Positions 61,618-64,000 of a stretch of 64,000 bases of DNA are shown one piece after another; position 1 is the stretch's first letter, and every line of letters starts with the position of its first letter. A program made the translations under genes and the position numbers. The stretch lies in contig CAKRNA010000001.1 of the NCBI GenBank assembly GCA_934365195.1, positions 186,001 to 250,000 on the forward strand, read 5' to 3'. The notes under the pieces are model-generated. The model did no database searches. It was given only the letters and a program-made list of their open reading frames with translations, and was not told where the DNA came from. The DNA comes from an uncultured Clostridia bacterium. GTDB lineage: Bacteria > Bacillota > Clostridia > Christensenellales > CAAEEZ01.

Positions 61618-64000
61618 TTATTTTGTAACTCTTACTTTGATTTCGTAAACGCCAAGTCTTACTATTGCAACCCTTTCCTTTTTGTACTCTTCGTCAGTTA
61701 TGCCTTCTCCTTTTTCAAACGTAACTTTTACGTTTTTCGTCGTGCTAACGATTTTACCATTAGCAACGGTAGGAACGGTTACGTTCATCCACAACTCGTC
61801 AGGAAGTTTGTCAATAAATGAGTACTTAACTAGGAACGAACCGTCCTTTTCTTCGGTAAATACTCTTGCATTTCCTTGCGTTTCGGTTACTACGCCGCCT
61901 TCTCCTTCTACCTTGTCTACTACGTAGAAGTTGTTAACTTTCGTAATATTGTCGTCCACTTTGATAGTGAAGTCAACCAAACCTATCGATACGGTGATAG
62001 CCCTTGCCTTGTAATCGAATGCGTAAGTAATAGTCTTACTTGCAGTATTTAGTATCGGGCTATAATACTCGTACTCGACTTTGCCTAGGCTCGTTAGGTC
62101 CGTTTTATCCATTATACTAGCAGGTAGCGTGTAGGTATTATCCTTGTTCTTCGTAAGCGTAATGCCCTCAAACGTTCTTAGGCTTACGTTTTTGATTTGC
62201 GTTACTTTTGCAACCAAGGTTACTCTTTGATTCAAGTAATTGTTTACAACCGTTTCGCCTGCTTGTTTGTAGCCTACGATAGCGTCGATTTCAATCCTAT
62301 CTGCGCCTTCTTTAGCAGCCTCGATAAGTTTTTCTTTGTCGAACCAGATAATATCTGCCTCTTTCTTATCGTTGTAGCCAAATTGTACTTCTAGTTTGTA
62401 AGCCTTGTTAATGTTGCTTAACGTGTTCTCGTCTAGAACGTCCACAGTACCGATATCAATGGTCTTGTTTGCCTTAGACAATACTCTGCTCTTAATCTTA
62501 ACAGGCACGGTAGCCGAAGTATAACCAAGTTTGCTATCGCCAACCATTACGGTCATATTTACGGTGCCACCCTTCGTGGTGTACTTGCCGTAAATTGACG
62601 AGATATCGAACTTAACTCTTGATTCGCTGCTCATATCGAATGCGTCTAAATCAAAGTTTACTTGTTTCTTGCTTAACGTTCCGTCGTTAGTCCTAAATAC
62701 GCCTTCTACAAAGTATCTTACGCCATCTTTATTAGCGAATATCTCTTGTAGTTGCTCTTTAAAGTCTTTGTACGGATCTAGGGTGATTGCAACCGCTTGA
62801 CTGCTAGTTCCTGTGGTCTTACCCCTTCTTACGTTAAGTTCGATTAGTTCTTGCTTCTTAATGTTAACCGTTAAATCGAAGGTTGAAGTAATCTTCTCCT
62901 TCTTGCCGGTTGCTTGAGGATTTACAATCGTCCTCGTTATCTTGATAGGAAGTTTTACGGTGTTACCTGAGTACTTATTGCCCTTAGATATAATCCAGTT
63001 TTCAATCTCGGTAAGCGTGAAGTTAATCTCGCTAGATTGAAGATTTAGGGTGTAAGCATATCCGTTAACGTCCTCGCCGCCTAATTCGATCTTTAGTCCG
63101 CCCGATTCCATCATATTAACCAAGATATCCTTGAACTTAGGCATATCTACGATATCGATATCAAGCACATCAATGCTAGTTCCACCAAACTTCTCGTTTA
63201 GTGCCTCGATAATCTTTTGTTCGCTTAGGCTTCTTTGAACTTCTACCTTGATGTCGCTTATCGTAATAGCGTCCATTAGTCCGCTAGTTAGCGTCATAGC
63301 AACCGTTCCGTTACCAACCGAAGTGTTAACAGCGTACGGATCTATAGCAGACCAAGCAAGTTTTGAAGTATCCCAGTCTAATTTACCTTGGCATTCTATA
63401 GCCACTTCGCCACTTGCAGGTTTCTTAGTCCACCATTTTCCGGTCCAAGCCTCTTCAACGACTGCCTTGCCATTGTACTCCTTAGTACCTTCTGCAAGGT
63501 TAAAGGTTTGGTAAGGTATTGCATTGCCGTTATTATCCGTAGTTTTAGCATCGGCGTATCTGTATCTCATTACTCTAACCGCCTCGGTAGAATAAGTCCA
63601 GTCTCCGCCGTCTGCTTGGTAAATAGTAATCGTCTTAGGTAAATCTTTTGACATGTAAGATTCCATTATCATCTTGATATTAGTTTTACCGTCCTTAATG
63701 ATATTACCTGCGGCTAGTTTCTCAAATTTTACTGCATTTTGAGGAACTTTACTATCCATAGTCCATCTTTCTACTTCTAGTAATTCGTAAGCAGATTTAA
63801 CGTTTACCCTGATTTTTGCAATCAACTTGTTTTGAACCCAACCATATAAGAAGTTATCCTTACTTCCGTTAGGGCTTAGGCTAATTCTCGAATCGTCCCA
63901 TACGATGCTTACGGTGGTAATCTTTTCGCCTTTTAGTGCTCCGCCCGTGCTTGTTCCGTCTAGGTAGGTAACGTTTGCCCTAGTTGGCAATGTTCTATAG
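61618..64000 (-). CDS. C-terminal part of a large extracellular Ig-like-repeat protein
   Basis: At least 790 residues; the frame is open to the window edge, so the true start lies outside. The sequence is beta-rich and Thr/Val/Asn-rich, with repeated pieces of the bacterial Ig-like type, for example 'LPTRANVTYLDGTS' and 'TTVSIVWDDS', and later 'LPASIMDKTDLTSLGKVEY'. Almost no cysteine. The C-terminus ends 'VRLGVYEIKVRVTK' without LPxTG or membrane helix, so it is not sortase-anchored at this end. Probably a secreted or cell-surface adhesin-like protein; signal peptide not visible here. Confidence 0.7.
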   Translation of the reverse strand, partial: YRTLPTRANVTYLDGTSTGGALKGEKITTVSIVWDDSRISLSPNGSKDNFLYGWVQNKLIAKIRVNVKSAYELLEVERWTMDSKVPQNAVKFEKLAAGNIIKDGKTNIKMIMESYMSKDLPKTITIYQADGGDWTYSTEAVRVMRYRYADAKTTDNNGNAIPYQTFNLAEGTKEYNGKAVVEEAWTGKWWTKKPASGEVAIECQGKLDWDTSKLAWSAIDPYAVNTSVGNGTVAMTLTSGLMDAITISDIKVEVQRSLSEQKIIEALNEKFGGTSIDVLDIDIVDMPKFKDILVNMMESGGLKIELGGEDVNGYAYTLNLQSSEINFTLTEIENWIISKGNKYSGNTVKLPIKITRTIVNPQATGKKEKITSTFDLTVNIKKQELIELNVRRGKTTGTSSQAVAITLDPYKDFKEQLQEIFANKDGVRYFVEGVFRTNDGTLSKKQVNFDLDAFDMSSESRVKFDISSIYGKYTTKGGTVNMTVMVGDSKLGYTSATVPVKIKSRVLSKANKTIDIGTVDVLDENTLSNINKAYKLEVQFGYNDKKEADIIWFDKEKLIEAAKEGADRIEIDAIVGYKQAGETVVNNYLNQRVTLVAKVTQIKNVSLRTFEGITLTKNKDNTYTLPASIMDKTDLTSLGKVEYEYYSPILNTASKTITYAFDYKARAITVSIGLVDFTIKVDDNITKVNNFYVVDKVEGEGGVVTETQGNARVFTEEKDGSFLVKYSFIDKLPDELWMNVTVPTVANGKIVSTTKNVKVTFEKGEGITDEEYKKERVAIVRLGVYEIKVRVTK

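Noticed and set aside
1..64000. CRISPR arrays, insertion sequences, prophage or defence genes
   Set aside because: No regularly spaced repeats, transposase, integrase or recognisable defence gene was found on either strand.

Overview
The window is a dense, moderately AT-rich chromosomal segment of a low-GC Gram-positive bacterium, most likely a spore-forming or formerly spore-forming member of the Clostridia, perhaps an uncultured gut or rumen lineage. The evidence is Firmicute-type ribosome binding sites (AGGAGG), SpoVG, SpmA/SpmB homologues, a SpoIIQ-like LytM protein beside a YwmB-like protein, DUF1540, DUF1858 and DUF5685 proteins, RecD2, and the DUF1385/PrmC/RF1 cluster. About 57 protein genes are supported. 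I found no rRNA, tRNA, CRISPR array, transposase or phage gene. Nearly all genes lie on the minus strand. The exceptions are short plus-strand islands: an MDR dehydrogenase, spoVG, a DUF1540 gene, rqcP-ispDF and spmAB.

Layout. 0-5.4 kb: an ArsR regulator, then an operon read leftwards of P-loop protein, thrC, trpS, DUF5685, J-like protein and a membrane protein. 5.4-8.6 kb: rpmE, a fused DUF1385-PrmC and prfA (translation termination). 8.7-11.7 kb: a zinc-site-less MDR protein, murC and spoVG. 12.2-15.6 kb: a three-gene GlpABC-like glycerol-3-phosphate oxidation operon behind a perfect-consensus promoter. 15.8-22.6 kb: acyl-CoA synthetase, YwmB-like and SpoIIQ-like genes, a sodium/solute symporter, and an AraL/AraM-like pair. 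22.6-25.4 kb: rplI, trmN6-like, rsmI and a QueG-like ferredoxin protein.

25.5-51.1 kb is the core information-processing block. Read on the minus strand it runs rpoB, rpoC, metK, recD2, comF, secA, prfB (with its programmed frameshift), tsaD, then an L7Ae-type protein, rpsL, rpsG, fusA, tuf, and finally rpmG, secE, nusG, rplK, rplA, rplJ, rplL. The usual Firmicute order is rearranged: rpoBC lies upstream instead of following rplJL. 51.4-52.8 kb: rqcP and a fused ispDF. 53.3-58.9 kb: an unrecognised charged-linker protein, rsmA, a TatD-associated radical SAM protein, tatD and metG. 59-61.5 kb: spmAB, a DUF1858 protein and an AEC transporter. 61.6 kb to the edge: the C-terminal part of a large Ig-like-repeat extracellular protein.

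Points worth a second look: (1) strong depletion of the palindromes CATG, GATC, AGCT and GGCC, but not GTAC, ACGT or CTAG, with the tuf gene as an exception; (2) a shared forespore-type promoter motif upstream of the DUF1540 gene and the YwmB/SpoIIQ-like operon; (3) three genes whose -10 box ends exactly 6 nt before the ATG with no ribosome binding site, so predicted leaderless mRNAs; (4) degenerate family members (a J-domain protein without HPD, an AraM homologue without its metal-binding histidines, an MDR protein without zinc ligands); (5) fusions and tails (DUF1385-PrmC, IspDF, an acidic RpoB tail). No obviously new multi-gene defence or metabolic system is present.
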